A stretch of 64,000 nt of DNA, from assembly GCA_023410575.1 (NCBI GenBank), contig JAEYPP010000031.1, positions 1 to 64,000 of the forward strand, written 5' to 3'. Made by a program: the position numbers and the translations under genes. The notes beneath the pieces are model-generated. The model had not been told where the DNA came from. It saw only the letters and a list, made by a program, of their open reading frames with translations, and ran no database searches. This DNA is from Bacillota bacterium. Lineage in GTDB: Bacteria; Bacillota; Clostridia; Lachnospirales; Lachnospiraceae. Of the stretch, positions 7,951 through 17,253 are shown piece after piece. The stretch's first letter is position 1, and every line of letters starts with the position of its first letter.

Positions 7951-9411
7951 ATGGATATTACAAAACTAACTGCTCTTGAATTGGGAAAGAAAATAAAAAC
8001 AGGAGAAATCATGGTTGTAGACGCAGTACAACAGCAACTAGATAGAATAGAACAAAGAGAACCTAGTTACCACAGTTATATTACAGTACAAAAAGAGCAA
8101 GCATTGCAAAGAGCGAGGGAGGTTCAAAAAAGAATTGATGCAGGAGAATATAAAGATTCTCCAATTGCTGGTGTACCAATCGCATTGAAAGATAATATAT
8201 GTACGAGAGGTGTGAGAACAACATGTGCATCCAAAATTCTCTCCAATTTTGAACCTACCTATGATGCGACAGTTGTAAAAAAACTAGAAGCTGCAGGAGC
8301 GGTAGTTCTTGGTAAGGTAAACATGGATGAATTCGCAATGGGTAGCACAACCGAGACTTCATTCTATGGCGAGACAAAGAATCCTTGGAATACTTTATGT
8401 GTTCCAGGTGGTTCTTCTGGAGGAGCCGCCGCCGCAGTGGCTGCTGAAGAAGCATTCTTTGCATTAGGATCAGATACAGGTGGCTCGATTCGCCAGCCAA
8501 GTGCATTCTGTGGTGTTACGGGTATTAAGCCATCATATGGTACAGTTTCTCGATATGGACTAGTAGCATATGCATCGAGTCTAGATCAGATTGGACCAAT
8601 TGCACGTAGTGTTTCCGATTGTGCTATTGCACTTGACATTATATCAGGTAGTGATAAAGCTGATTCCACTTGTGTTGATAAAGATGACTATCAATACACG
8701 AAAGCATTAATCGATGATGTCAAAGGCATGAAGATAGGAATTCCAAGAGGATATTTTTCAAAAGGTTTAGAGGAAGAAGTAAAAACAGCAATTTTAGCTG
8801 CAGCAAAAGAATTAGAGAGAAAGGGTGCAATTGTGGAAGAGTTTGATTTGGAGGCAGTTGATTATGCAATTCCGGCATACTATGTAATTGCTTCTGCAGA
8901 GGCAAGTTCGAATCTTTCTCGTTATGATGGAATTAAATATGGTTATCGGACGAAGGATTGTGAGAAACTTCAGGATGTCTACAAAAAGACACGGAAGGAA
9001 GGTTTTGGTGATGAGGTTAAGAGAAGAATGATGATTGGTGCCTTCGTACTAAGTTCTGGCTACTATGATGCGTATTATAATAAAGCTTTAAAGGTAAAGG
9101 CTGTAATTAAGCAAGGCTTTGATAAAGCTTTTGAAAAGTATGACGTGATTCTTGGACCAACCGCTCCAACTACAGCACTGAAATTAGGCGAAAGTCTTTC
9201 TGATCCATTAAAGATGTACTTAGGTGATATCTATACAGTATCTGTTAACTTAGCAGGACTTCCAGCTATTAGTTTACCTTGTGGGAATGACTCAAAAGGA
9301 CTACCAATTGGGTTACAGCTAATTGGTAAACATTTTGGTGAAAAGCAAATAATTCGTGTAGCGTATTCTTTTGAACAAACAAGAGAATATGTAAGGCCTA
9401 AACTTGATTAA
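7951..9411 (+). CDS. gatA: Asp/Glu-tRNA amidotransferase subunit A (glutaminase)
   Basis: A 486-residue amidase-signature enzyme that releases ammonia from Gln or Asn for the amidation done by GatB. The Ser-cisSer-Lys triad is visible: Lys in GVPIALKDNICTRG (about 75-88), Ser in VPGGSSGGAAAAVAA (about 150) and Ser in GSDTGGSIRQPSAFCG (about 175). The C-terminal part has LPAISLPCGN and GLPIGLQLIG. I start at ATG 7951 (MDITKLTALEL), the usual GatA N-terminus; an in-frame GTG at 7939 overlaps the ribosome site. Confidence 0.97.
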   Translation: MDITKLTALELGKKIKTGEIMVVDAVQQQLDRIEQREPSYHSYITVQKEQALQRAREVQKRIDAGEYKDSPIAGVPIALKDNICTRGVRTTCASKILSNFEPTYDATVVKKLEAAGAVVLGKVNMDEFAMGSTTETSFYGETKNPWNTLCVPGGSSGGAAAAVAAEEAFFALGSDTGGSIRQPSAFCGVTGIKPSYGTVSRYGLVAYASSLDQIGPIARSVSDCAIALDIISGSDKADSTCVDKDDYQYTKALIDDVKGMKIGIPRGYFSKGLEEEVKTAILAAAKELERKGAIVEEFDLEAVDYAIPAYYVIASAEASSNLSRYDGIKYGYRTKDCEKLQDVYKKTRKEGFGDEVKRRMMIGAFVLSSGYYDAYYNKALKVKAVIKQGFDKAFEKYDVILGPTAPTTALKLGESLSDPLKMYLGDIYTVSVNLAGLPAISLPCGNDSKGLPIGLQLIGKHFGEKQIIRVAYSFEQTREYVRPKLD

Positions 9412-9425
9412 GGAGGGAACATACG

Positions 9426-10859
9426 GTGAAATCATATGAAACAGTTATCGGTTTAGAAGTCCATGTGGAATTATCAACAAAAACAAAGATATTTTGTGGA
9501 TGTACAACGCAGTTTGGTGGAGAACCAAATACTCATTGCTGTCCAGTATGTACAGGAATGCCCGGAACCCTTCCTGTGCTAAATAAAAAAGTAGTTGAAT
9601 ATGCAATTGCAGCTGGATTGGCTATGAACTGTACTATTACACAAAGATGTAAATTTGATCGAAAGAATTATTTTTACCCAGACTTGCCAAAAGCATATCA
9701 AGTATCTCAGCTATATCTTCCAATCTGTCGCAATGGTGGAATTGAGATTGAAGTTGGAGGAATAAAAAAGACAATTGGTATTCATGAAATTCATATGGAA
9801 GAGGATGCTGGTAAATTAGTCCATGATCCATGGGAGGATTGTACATTAGTTGACTATAATCGTTGTGGTGTTCCACTAATTGAAATCGTTAGTGAGCCAG
9901 ATTTAAGAAGTGCAGAGGAAGTGATTGCATATCTTGAAAAGTTAAAACTAATATTACAATATCTTGGTGTATCTGATTGTAAGATGCAGGAGGGCTCCCT
10001 TAGAGCTGATATCAATATTTCGATTCGTGAAGTTGGTGCGTCTGAATTGGGTAGGAGAACTGAGATGAAAAATATGAACTCCTTTAAAGCGATTGCAAGA
10101 GCGATTGAAGGTGAGAGAAAACGCCAGATTGAGCTGATGGAATATGGTAAGAGTATTGTGCAAGAGACAAGACGTTGGGATGATAATAAAGATACGAGCT
10201 TTGCAATGAGAAGCAAGGAGGATGCCCAAGATTATCGCTATTTTCCAGAACCAGATTTAGTTCCTATTGAGATTAGTAATGAATGGTTAGCAATGATTAA
10301 AATGAAGGAGCCAGAACTTCGTGATGCAAAGATGTTACGCTACCAAAAGGAATATGATATCCCAGAATATGATGCTATGATTATAACTAGTTCTAAAAAT
10401 TTAGCTGATTTGTTTGAAGCTGCTGTTATGATCTGTGGAAAACCAAAGGAAGTAAGCAACTGGCTCATGGTTGAAACTATGAGATTGTTAAAAGAGGCGG
10501 AGATGGATGTGGAAGATTTAAAACTTTCACCTAAAAAGTTAGCGACATTGATTCGACTTATTGAGGAAGGTAAAATCAATCGAACGAAAGCAAAAGAAGT
10601 GTTTGAAGAAATTTTTAAACATGATATTGATCCGGAACAGTATATTAAAGAACATGGTTTAACAATGATTAGCGACGATGGATTGTTACGTGAGATTGTT
10701 AAAAAAGTAATTGCAGCAAACCCACAATCGGTTGAGGATTATCATAATGGTAAAGAAAAGGCAATTGGTTTCTTAGTTGGACAGACGATGAAAGAGATGA
10801 AAGGAAAAGCAAATCCAAGTACAATTAACAAAATTTTACAGGAATTTTTAAGATTATAG
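9426..10859 (+). CDS. gatB: Asp/Glu-tRNA amidotransferase subunit B
   Basis: A 477-residue kinase-like subunit that activates the carboxylate of Asp-tRNA-Asn or Glu-tRNA-Gln with ATP and uses GatA-derived ammonia. Signatures are VIGLEVHVELSTKTKIFCGC, CCPVCTGMPGTLP (zinc cysteines), DRKNYFYPDLPKAYQ, and MEEDAGKL. The C-terminal GatB/Yqey helical tail that binds tRNA is present (from about 330). It starts with GTG after AAGGAGGGAAC. It ends the aspS-gatCAB operon; no gltX is seen next to it. Confidence 0.97.
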   Translation: MKSYETVIGLEVHVELSTKTKIFCGCTTQFGGEPNTHCCPVCTGMPGTLPVLNKKVVEYAIAAGLAMNCTITQRCKFDRKNYFYPDLPKAYQVSQLYLPICRNGGIEIEVGGIKKTIGIHEIHMEEDAGKLVHDPWEDCTLVDYNRCGVPLIEIVSEPDLRSAEEVIAYLEKLKLILQYLGVSDCKMQEGSLRADINISIREVGASELGRRTEMKNMNSFKAIARAIEGERKRQIELMEYGKSIVQETRRWDDNKDTSFAMRSKEDAQDYRYFPEPDLVPIEISNEWLAMIKMKEPELRDAKMLRYQKEYDIPEYDAMIITSSKNLADLFEAAVMICGKPKEVSNWLMVETMRLLKEAEMDVEDLKLSPKKLATLIRLIEEGKINRTKAKEVFEEIFKHDIDPEQYIKEHGLTMISDDGLLREIVKKVIAANPQSVEDYHNGKEKAIGFLVGQTMKEMKGKANPSTINKILQEFLRL

Positions 10860-10942
10860 TTGTGCAGTGGATAATTATGTAATATAATAATTAATAAAAT
10901 AGTATTCAACGTAAGAAAAATGTTAATCAAGGAGGGGTTTAC

Positions 10943-11293
10943 GTGCAGGAAAAGAGAAGAGATAAGCGAATTAGTGTTGTATTAAATTTGGAGATATCTT
11001 CTTTATTTAAACAAGATAATGTTAAAGTAGAGATGGTGAATACTCCAATTACGGTTATTGATATATCTAGAAGCGGGATTGGATTTCAGTCAGAAAGTAA
11101 TCTTCCAATAGGCTATTACTTTAATGCGTGCATTCAGATTGGTAAGGAAGATGCAAAGCTATACTGTGTTGTTAAAATTATTCGATCTGTAAAGATGGAT
11201 GATAAAACAACGATATATGGTTGTGAGTTCGTTGGAATGGCACCTGTATTATCTTATATTTTTGATTCATTTGAGAATGCAACCATTGAATAA
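10943..11293 (+). CDS. PilZ-domain protein, probable c-di-GMP receptor
   Basis: A 116-residue stand-alone PilZ domain. The two ligand motifs are visible: an arginine cluster near the N-terminus (EKRRDKR, residues 3-9) and DISRSGIGF (about 40-48), equivalent to [D/N]xSxxG. Such proteins bind cyclic di-GMP and act as allosteric adaptors for motility or surface polysaccharide. No partner gene is adjacent. It starts at GTG 10943, 7 nt after AAGGAGG. A bidirectional terminator separates it from the convergent DHH gene. Confidence 0.85.
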   Translation: MQEKRRDKRISVVLNLEISSLFKQDNVKVEMVNTPITVIDISRSGIGFQSESNLPIGYYFNACIQIGKEDAKLYCVVKIIRSVKMDDKTTIYGCEFVGMAPVLSYIFDSFENATIE

Positions 11294-11372
11294 ACAATAG
11301 TTTTAGAACTTTTCCATTGCGTAGACAGATAAAAATTTCTATCATCACCTGTTAAGAATCAAACAAGCATAG

Positions 11373-11417
11373 ATAAAGGCTGTATAAGGAACTAAAACTT
11401 CCTTATACAGCCTTTAT
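11373..11417. terminator. Bidirectional terminator between the PilZ and DHH genes
   Basis: A perfect 18-bp inverted repeat (11373-11390 with 11400-11417; core AAGGCTGTATAAGGA) with a 9-nt loop. It sits between two convergent genes and is flanked by A/T runs on both sides. Confidence 0.85.
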
Positions 11418-11433
11418 ATGTCTTATGATGTTC

Positions 11434-12408
11434 TTAACTACTATGTTTTCTAACTAAGCAAACAATATTATGAATGACTTGTTTTACAAGTGAATTACCA
11501 ATTTCCTCATCCGATATGTTAGGTATAAAACCAGCCGCCATATCATTATGACCTCCACCACTACCATAACCTAAGAGAGCTTCATGAATAATCTCACTAG
11601 CATCGAGTGTTAAAAGAGCACTTCTTACAGAAAATTTGATACCATTAGCACGATAAGAGTAGATCACTGTGAATTCAATCTCCGAGATCGTTAGTAGAAA
11701 ATCGTTCACAGAACCAATTACCGATTCGGGGCAATCGTTACCTATATTAGCAATTGCTATATTATGATCAAGCTTTAAGTCAGAAATAGCATTCATGTAA
11801 TTCGTTAAATCGTCAAGTTTAATGCTACTCATCTCAAATGCTCTTAACTTAGTGAGATCGGCTAGACGAAAGAGATGGTAAAACATATCAATATCTAAAT
11901 TACTGATTCTTCGGCTTAACTGTGCAGTATCCATCTTAAGACCATAGACAAGGGCGGTTGCGACATCTGTTGATATTGGAATCTTATTTTCAATAAAGTA
12001 ACTGGTAATAATCGAGGCACATGCTCCGACATCACGTCGAATATCAAAAAAACGATACCCTTCAGTTTTATGTGGATCGTGGTGATCAATACAAGCAATT
12101 TCGATACCTGCAGTGTTGGTTACATTAATATTACCTTTTTGACCATCAACGATAATAATCTCATCATCTTCACAAAACTTTATTGTTTTCGCTGGATATA
12201 TATTAATATGAAGTAAATCAATCATCTTTAAAGTATTTTCTTTATCAATTATTCCTTGATAAATAATCGTCGATTGAATTTCTCTTGCTTTAAGGAGTGA
12301 TTGTAGCCCCATTGCAGAAGCCAATGCATCTTGGTCAGGATAATTGTGCATTTGAACATAAACGTGAGTGTTTTTAATACTTTGGATGAGTTCATCTAGT
12401 TTCGTCAT
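11434..12408 (-). CDS. DHH/DHHA1-family phosphoesterase (NrnA/RecJ-like)
   Basis: A 324-residue member of the DHH superfamily. Metal motifs in order are HNYPDQDALASAMG (about 22-35), IIVDGQKG (about 85), CIDHHDPHK (about 105-113) and the C-terminal DHHA1 glycine motif GYGSGGGHNDMAAGF (about 275-290). Related proteins degrade nanoRNAs, pAp or cyclic-dinucleotide products. The first motif has DQD in place of the common DGD, so substrate preference is not predicted. It faces a PilZ protein across a terminator, but no functional tie is shown. A candidate promoter is at 12487-12516. Confidence 0.85.
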   Translation of the reverse strand: MTKLDELIQSIKNTHVYVQMHNYPDQDALASAMGLQSLLKAREIQSTIIYQGIIDKENTLKMIDLLHINIYPAKTIKFCEDDEIIIVDGQKGNINVTNTAGIEIACIDHHDPHKTEGYRFFDIRRDVGACASIITSYFIENKIPISTDVATALVYGLKMDTAQLSRRISNLDIDMFYHLFRLADLTKLRAFEMSSIKLDDLTNYMNAISDLKLDHNIAIANIGNDCPESVIGSVNDFLLTISEIEFTVIYSYRANGIKFSVRSALLTLDASEIIHEALLGYGSGGGHNDMAAGFIPNISDEEIGNSLVKQVIHNIVCLVRKHSS

Positions 12409-12792
12409 TGTTCAAATACCTTTCTTTTTTACTTCGTGACAGAGAAGATAGTTTATTGCTTATCTTGTATCATTAAGAATACCTTGATTTTAAATGCATT
12501 AACCAAATAGTGTCAACAGTTCATACATATTTGTTATAAAAATCTAAAGAGCTATTCTACTTCGAAAAGTCGGGCTCCATCAATTAGTGGAATATTATAG
12601 TTTCTCTTACTATATTTTATTTTCAGTTAAATGTATTTATGCAACTATCAAATCTTAATAGCTAATTTCTTTCGTTTTCATGTTATTTCATGAAAAAAAT
12701 TCAAAATTATGAAAAATTCTCTTGTAATCCATATACTTAGTGAGCTATAATTATATAAGTTTATAGAACAAATTAGAGTGGAGGATTTTAAG
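12409..12792. other. Divergent AT-rich intergenic region
   Basis: Between the divergent DHH and zinc-ribbon genes. On the minus strand it holds TTGACA (12511-12516 as TGTCAA), 18 nt, TAAAAT (12487-12492) for the DHH gene. On the plus strand it holds TTGTAA (12722-12727), 18 nt, TATAAT (12746-12751) for the zinc-ribbon gene. I found no riboswitch, hairpin or small gene in the remainder. Confidence 0.6.
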
Positions 12793-13404
12793 ATGGCGTT
12801 TTGTAGTAAGTGCGGAGCACAAGTCGCAGATGGCGTTAGATTTTGTTCAAGTTGTGGTAATGACCTATCAGGTGCTCAACAAAATACGAATCAAGTAAAT
12901 ATTGGAAATAACAATACGAATCAACAGAATATGTATCAAGCAAATATGAATCAGAATAATTATGGGCAACAAGCGAATAGAGGTTCATTACCTTCTTTTT
13001 TGAATACATTAGATACCACCTTCCAGTATGCACCTCAAGATATTGCAGTTAACAAGGTTATGGCGGTATTATCCTATTTAGGTATTCTATGGTTGATTCC
13101 ATATTTTGCGGCAAAGCAATCGCCATTTGCTAGATTTCATGTAAAACAAGGATTTTTAGTTATTTGTGCTCAACTTGGTTTTGAGATTGTATCAGCTTTT
13201 TTATGTGCAGTAATTAGAGTTCCACGTACAGTAGCTTTTATAACTTATTACACAACACCAGGCATTTTACTCTTAATATTATGGCTAATCCGTGTAGCTA
13301 TTTGGGTTATGGCTATTCTTGGAATTGCCAATGCTGCTCAGGGAAAAGCAAAAGAGCTACCATTTATTGGGAAGTTAGCATCTAATTTTACATTTCTTAA
13401 TTAA
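12793..13404 (+). CDS. Zinc-ribbon membrane protein
   Basis: A 203-residue protein with an N-terminal zinc ribbon (CSKCGAQVADGVRFCSSCG), a Gln/Asn-rich linker (about 35-70; NTNQVNIGNNNTNQQN) and a C-terminal hydrophobic domain with three membrane segments (about 95-185), resembling DUF4870-type proteins. The function is unknown; zinc-ribbon plus membrane proteins are common in Clostridia. The start is ATG 12793, 8 nt after GTGGAGG; GTG 12778 lies within that ribosome site. A strong terminator follows. Confidence 0.8.
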   Translation: MAFCSKCGAQVADGVRFCSSCGNDLSGAQQNTNQVNIGNNNTNQQNMYQANMNQNNYGQQANRGSLPSFLNTLDTTFQYAPQDIAVNKVMAVLSYLGILWLIPYFAAKQSPFARFHVKQGFLVICAQLGFEIVSAFLCAVIRVPRTVAFITYYTTPGILLLILWLIRVAIWVMAILGIANAAQGKAKELPFIGKLASNFTFLN

Positions 13405-13414
13405 TACATATTGA

Positions 13415-13463
13415 AAAGAACTGAGTAAACCGGAATCAATGATGGTTCCCTCAGTTCTTTTTT
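13415..13463 (+). terminator. Terminator of the zinc-ribbon gene
   Basis: AAAGAACTGAG (13415-13425) pairs with CTCAGTTCTTT (13450-13460), followed by further Ts. Repeat R1 copy c starts at its T-tract. Confidence 0.85.
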
Positions 13464-13534
13464 ATATACTGGGATATTCCTCTGAACTTCCTAGAATATA
13501 AAAAAACGTGCAAAAAGAAGGACGCAAAACACTT
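13464..13534. repeat. Dispersed repeat R1, copy c (internally shortened)
   Basis: It retains the first hairpin in decayed form (CTGGGATATTCC..GAACTTCCTAG), the second element (CGTGC..GGACGC) and the AAAACACTT end. It lacks the central GTCGC..GCGAC and GCTTGGCGCGAG part seen in copies a, d and e. Confidence 0.75.
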
Positions 13535-13572
13535 TTTTATGTCATCCTAATTGAAATTGCACTCATCACGAC

Positions 13573-13607
13573 AAAAAAAGGGTGTAGAGTTACATCTACA
13601 CCCTTTT
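13573..13607 (-). terminator. Terminator of the cold-shock gene
   Basis: AAAAGGGTGTAGA (13576-13588) pairs perfectly with TCTACACCCTTTT (13595-13607). Read on the minus strand it is followed by a T-run, which suits the end of the csp gene. Confidence 0.85.
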
Positions 13608-13664
13608 GTTACAACCTTTAATCTACTTTCATATATTTCTATATAAAGTCTGATTTTTTTCTGA

Positions 13665-13865
13665 TTATAACTTTGTTACGTTAGCTGCCTGAGGTCCTTT
13701 TTCGCCTTCTACAACGTCAAACTGAACAGCTTCGCCCTCTTCAAGAACTTTAAAACCATCCATGTTTAATGCTGAGAAATGTACGAATACGTCGTTTCCT
13801 TCTTCGTCAGAAATGAAACCAAACCCTTTTTTAGCGTTAAACCATTTTACTGTACCCTTTTTCAT
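13665..13865 (-). CDS. Cold-shock protein (CspA family)
   Basis: A 66-residue single OB-fold nucleic-acid chaperone. RNP1-like KGFGFI and RNP2-like VFVHFSAL are both present, and the ends MKKGTVKWFNAKKG and GPQAANVTKL are typical. These proteins bind single-stranded RNA and melt secondary structure. The start is ATG 13865, directly after AGGAGGCACTTT; an upstream in-frame extension lacks a ribosome site. A consensus promoter lies 60-85 nt upstream at 13923-13951. Confidence 0.97.
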   Translation of the reverse strand: MKKGTVKWFNAKKGFGFISDEEGNDVFVHFSALNMDGFKVLEEGEAVQFDVVEGEKGPQAANVTKL

Positions 13866-13922
13866 AAAGTGCCTCCTGAAACTATGTATTGTTGCAATTA
13901 TCACTATGATAATCTATTCATT

Positions 13923-13951
13923 AATTTAACATAATTTTAATAAAATGTCAA
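13923..13951 (-). promoter_or_regulatory. Promoter of the cold-shock gene
   Basis: On the minus strand: TTGACA (13946-13951), 17 nt, TAAATT (13923-13928). This gives a leader of about 50 nt before the csp start. Confidence 0.65.
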
Positions 13952-14109
13952 TTTATCTTTGGAAATTTTGCATAAGTTATTATTATTTTGTCAAATTAAT
14001 TAGTTTTATTATTGATTTTCGTCTATTTTTTACTAAAATAGCATTTATGAATAATGTATAGAATTGTCAAAAAATTTTTGATGTATCATCATTGAAATAT
14101 GTTTTTTAT

Positions 14110-14138
14110 ATGACAAGGATTGCTACATATGCTATAAT
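14110..14138 (+). promoter_or_regulatory. Promoter of the M16C protease gene
   Basis: ATGACA (14110-14115), 17 nt, TATAAT (14133-14138), about 87 nt upstream of the ATG at 14226. The rest of the 360-nt csp/protease interval is plain AT-rich DNA. Confidence 0.65.
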
Positions 14139-14225
14139 TGGCAATAGGTATAAAAAAAGGAAGCAGTGAAACAATAGTTATAGTACGGCATAATTAAGGA
14201 ATGTTATGAAATAGGAGAATTTGCG

Positions 14226-17201
14226 ATGGCAAAAAGTATAAAAAGTAGTAGCGAGCTTAAGAATTTGGCAGCTTATCAGTTAGAATATGAAGAAAAGTTA
14301 GATGATTGTAAAAGTGTAGGGTTAGTATTTCGTCATAAAAAGTCCATGGCAAGAATTTGTATTGTTTCGAATGAGGATGAGAATAAAGTCTTTATGGTAG
14401 GATTTCGTACACCGCCAAAGGACAGTACTGGTGTCGCTCATATCATTGAGCATACCGTGTTATGTGGTTCAAAAAACTTTCCAGTAAAAGACCCTTTTAT
14501 CGAATTAGCAAAAGGGTCTTTGAATACTTTTTTGAATGCAATGACTTATTCCGATAAGACGATGTATCCAGTAGCTAGCTGTAATGATAAAGATTTTCAG
14601 AACTTGATGCATGTATATATGGATGCAGTCTTTTATCCTAATATCTATTTGCATCGAGAGATATTTGAGCAGGAGGGTTGGCATTATGAGCTAGAAGAGG
14701 AAGATAGCGAGTTAACCCTGAATGGTATTGTATATAGTGAGATGAAGGGGGCATTTTCTTCACCAGAGCAGCAATTATTCCGTGAAGTTCAATCGAGTTT
14801 ATTTCCAGATACACCATATGGTGTTGAATCTGGTGGTGATCCAGAGTTTATACCTGATTTGACATATGAAGAGTATCTTGAATTTCATAGAAGATATTAC
14901 TCTCCGACGAATAGCTATATTTATCTGTATGGTGATATGGATATTGAAGAAAAACTCAGCTGGTTGGATGAAAATTATTTATCTAATTTCGGTGAAGTAG
15001 TGGTAGATTCAGTAATTCCAAAGCAAAAGGCCTTCTCAAAACCAGTGGAAATAGTTTCATCTTATTCTCTGAGTGAGAATGAATCGGAAGAAGACAATAC
15101 GTATCTTACGTTTAACGCAGTTATTGGCGACTTTACAGATGTAGAAGAACGTAATGCAATGCAGGTGTTAGAAGCAGCAATTTTATCTTCCCCTGGTGCA
15201 CCATTAAAGCAGGCTTTAATTGATGCGAATATTGGTAAGGATATCTTAAGCAGTTACGATGATGAGTTATTACAACCAACGTTTAATATTACTGCAAAGA
15301 ATGCTAATATCGATGATCAACCAAGATTTATAACTACTATTCATGAAACATTAGAAAAACTTGTGAAAGATGGACTCAATGAGAAGTCATTGTTAGCAGC
15401 TATTAATGTATTAGAATTTCGTTATCGAGAAGCTGATTTTGGCCAATTTCCAAAGGGATTACTATTTGGATTAAATATGATGGGAACTTGGCTTTATGAC
15501 GATACAAAAGCATTTACGAATATGCATAATAATGAGATTTTTCACAAATTACGTCAGAAGATTGGAACTGGATATTATGAGCAGTTAATTCAGAAGTATT
15601 TGTTAGATAATACGCATGTAACTTATCTGATGCTAAAACCAGAGAAAGGTTTAAATGCAAAAAAGGAAGAGGAACTTAAAAAGAAGTTGCAAGAGTATAA
15701 ACAAAGTCTTACAAAGCAACAAGTAAAGGATATCGTTGCTTCCACTCATCGTTTAAGAGCATATCAGGAAGAACCATCTTCGCAAGAAGACCTAAAGAAG
15801 ATTCCTTTACTGTCAAGAGAAGATATTGAGAAAACGGCTCCTAGGTTATATAATGATTTAAAATATGTTGAAGATGTACCAGTGATTCATCATAATGTAT
15901 TTACCAATGGAATTGCTTATATCAAGTGTATGTTTGATTTAAGTTCTGTTCCAACACAGCTTGTATCATATCTAAAATTGTTCTCGACGGTATTAGGATA
16001 TATTGACACTGAGAATTATACGTTTTCGGAATTGGCGAACGAGATGAATATATATACAGGTGGTATGACCTCCGAGATTAGTATATTTAATAAGCGTCTT
16101 GATCCAGATACGTATCAGACAGTTCTTTATATAGGAACTAAAGTGCTTTATGAGAATGTTGAGAAAGCTTTCAATCTCATGGCAGAAGTGATTACGAAAT
16201 CAAAATTTGAAGATACGAAGAGGCTTTTTGAGATTATTCGTGAGGCGAAATCAAGAATTCAGATGAAATTAAATTCGTCTGGACATAATGCAGCAATTGA
16301 CCGTGCTTTTTCCTATATTACGCAGAGTGGTTATTTTTCTGATTTAACAAAAGGTATCCGTGCATATCAGTTTTTAGACGATTTAGAGAAAAACTTCGAA
16401 ACACGGAAAAATCATTTGGTTGATAGCCTAAAGAAGTTACGTGATTTAATCTTCACTGCTGACAACTGCGTTGTAAGCGTAACAGCTGATGAGGATGGAT
16501 TTAATGCGTTATCTAGTACCTTTGGTCAATTAAGACATGTATTAGGGAAAGAGCCGCTACCAAAGAATCGTAACGTTAAAGAAGTGATTCGTCCTGCAGA
16601 CTATAAGTTCCCACTCGAAAAAAGGAACGAGGCCTTCACTTATTCAGGGCAGGTACAATATGTTGCCCGATGTGGTAACTTTGTAAGGGAAGGATTTACT
16701 TCCAATGGAGCCTTAAAAGTACTTAAGATGATTTTAAGTTATGATTATCTTTGGAATAATGTGCGTGTTAAAGGTGGAGCCTATGGCTGTATGTGTCAAA
16801 TTGGAGGATTAGATGGTTCTGCTTATATGGTTTCATATCGCGATCCTAACTTAGTGGAAACGGATCAGATTTATAAAGATGCTTATCAATATGTGGAATC
16901 CTTTGAAGCAAGTGAAAGAGATATGACAAAGTATATTATAGGAACAATGAGTGCTGTGGATACACCTCTTACTCCAATGATGAAAGGAAGTCGTTCTCTT
17001 ACGGCCTATATGAGTAATGTAACAATAGAAGACATTCAACAAGATCGTAATCAAATACTGGAAACAACGCAAGAGGATATCCGTAAATATGCTCCATTAG
17101 TAAAAGCAGTTATGGAGCAGGATGTTATCTGTGTCATCGGTAATGCAGAGAAGATAGAAAAGGAAGCCTCTATGTTTGGATGCATCAAACCATTGTTTTA
17201 G
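14226..17201 (+). CDS. M16C-family zinc metallopeptidase (presequence-protease type)
   Basis: A 991-residue inverzincin. The inverted zinc motif HxxEH is visible in VAHIIEHTVLCGS (about 72-84), with the downstream Glu in the GIVYSEMKGAFSSPEQQ region. The FNAMTYSDKTMYPVAS-like block and the M16C-associated middle domain mark it as the clamshell PreP/falcilysin type, which degrades unstructured peptides. No signal peptide is seen, so it is probably cytoplasmic. It is a complete gene, starting after AGGAGAATTTGCG, and lies upstream of era with its own promoter. Confidence 0.92.
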   Translation: MAKSIKSSSELKNLAAYQLEYEEKLDDCKSVGLVFRHKKSMARICIVSNEDENKVFMVGFRTPPKDSTGVAHIIEHTVLCGSKNFPVKDPFIELAKGSLNTFLNAMTYSDKTMYPVASCNDKDFQNLMHVYMDAVFYPNIYLHREIFEQEGWHYELEEEDSELTLNGIVYSEMKGAFSSPEQQLFREVQSSLFPDTPYGVESGGDPEFIPDLTYEEYLEFHRRYYSPTNSYIYLYGDMDIEEKLSWLDENYLSNFGEVVVDSVIPKQKAFSKPVEIVSSYSLSENESEEDNTYLTFNAVIGDFTDVEERNAMQVLEAAILSSPGAPLKQALIDANIGKDILSSYDDELLQPTFNITAKNANIDDQPRFITTIHETLEKLVKDGLNEKSLLAAINVLEFRYREADFGQFPKGLLFGLNMMGTWLYDDTKAFTNMHNNEIFHKLRQKIGTGYYEQLIQKYLLDNTHVTYLMLKPEKGLNAKKEEELKKKLQEYKQSLTKQQVKDIVASTHRLRAYQEEPSSQEDLKKIPLLSREDIEKTAPRLYNDLKYVEDVPVIHHNVFTNGIAYIKCMFDLSSVPTQLVSYLKLFSTVLGYIDTENYTFSELANEMNIYTGGMTSEISIFNKRLDPDTYQTVLYIGTKVLYENVEKAFNLMAEVITKSKFEDTKRLFEIIREAKSRIQMKLNSSGHNAAIDRAFSYITQSGYFSDLTKGIRAYQFLDDLEKNFETRKNHLVDSLKKLRDLIFTADNCVVSVTADEDGFNALSSTFGQLRHVLGKEPLPKNRNVKEVIRPADYKFPLEKRNEAFTYSGQVQYVARCGNFVREGFTSNGALKVLKMILSYDYLWNNVRVKGGAYGCMCQIGGLDGSAYMVSYRDPNLVETDQIYKDAYQYVESFEASERDMTKYIIGTMSAVDTPLTPMMKGSRSLTAYMSNVTIEDIQQDRNQILETTQEDIRKYAPLVKAVMEQDVICVIGNAEKIEKEASMFGCIKPLF

Positions 17202-17253
17202 CAATCAACGAAAGAAAGATATGAGTTAAAATAAACGATAGGAAAGAGGAAGT

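Noticed and set aside
12409..12792. Possible riboswitch in the DHH/zinc-ribbon divergent region
   Set aside because: I looked for c-di-GMP (GEMM) and other conserved cores on both strands. Only promoter-like boxes were found.
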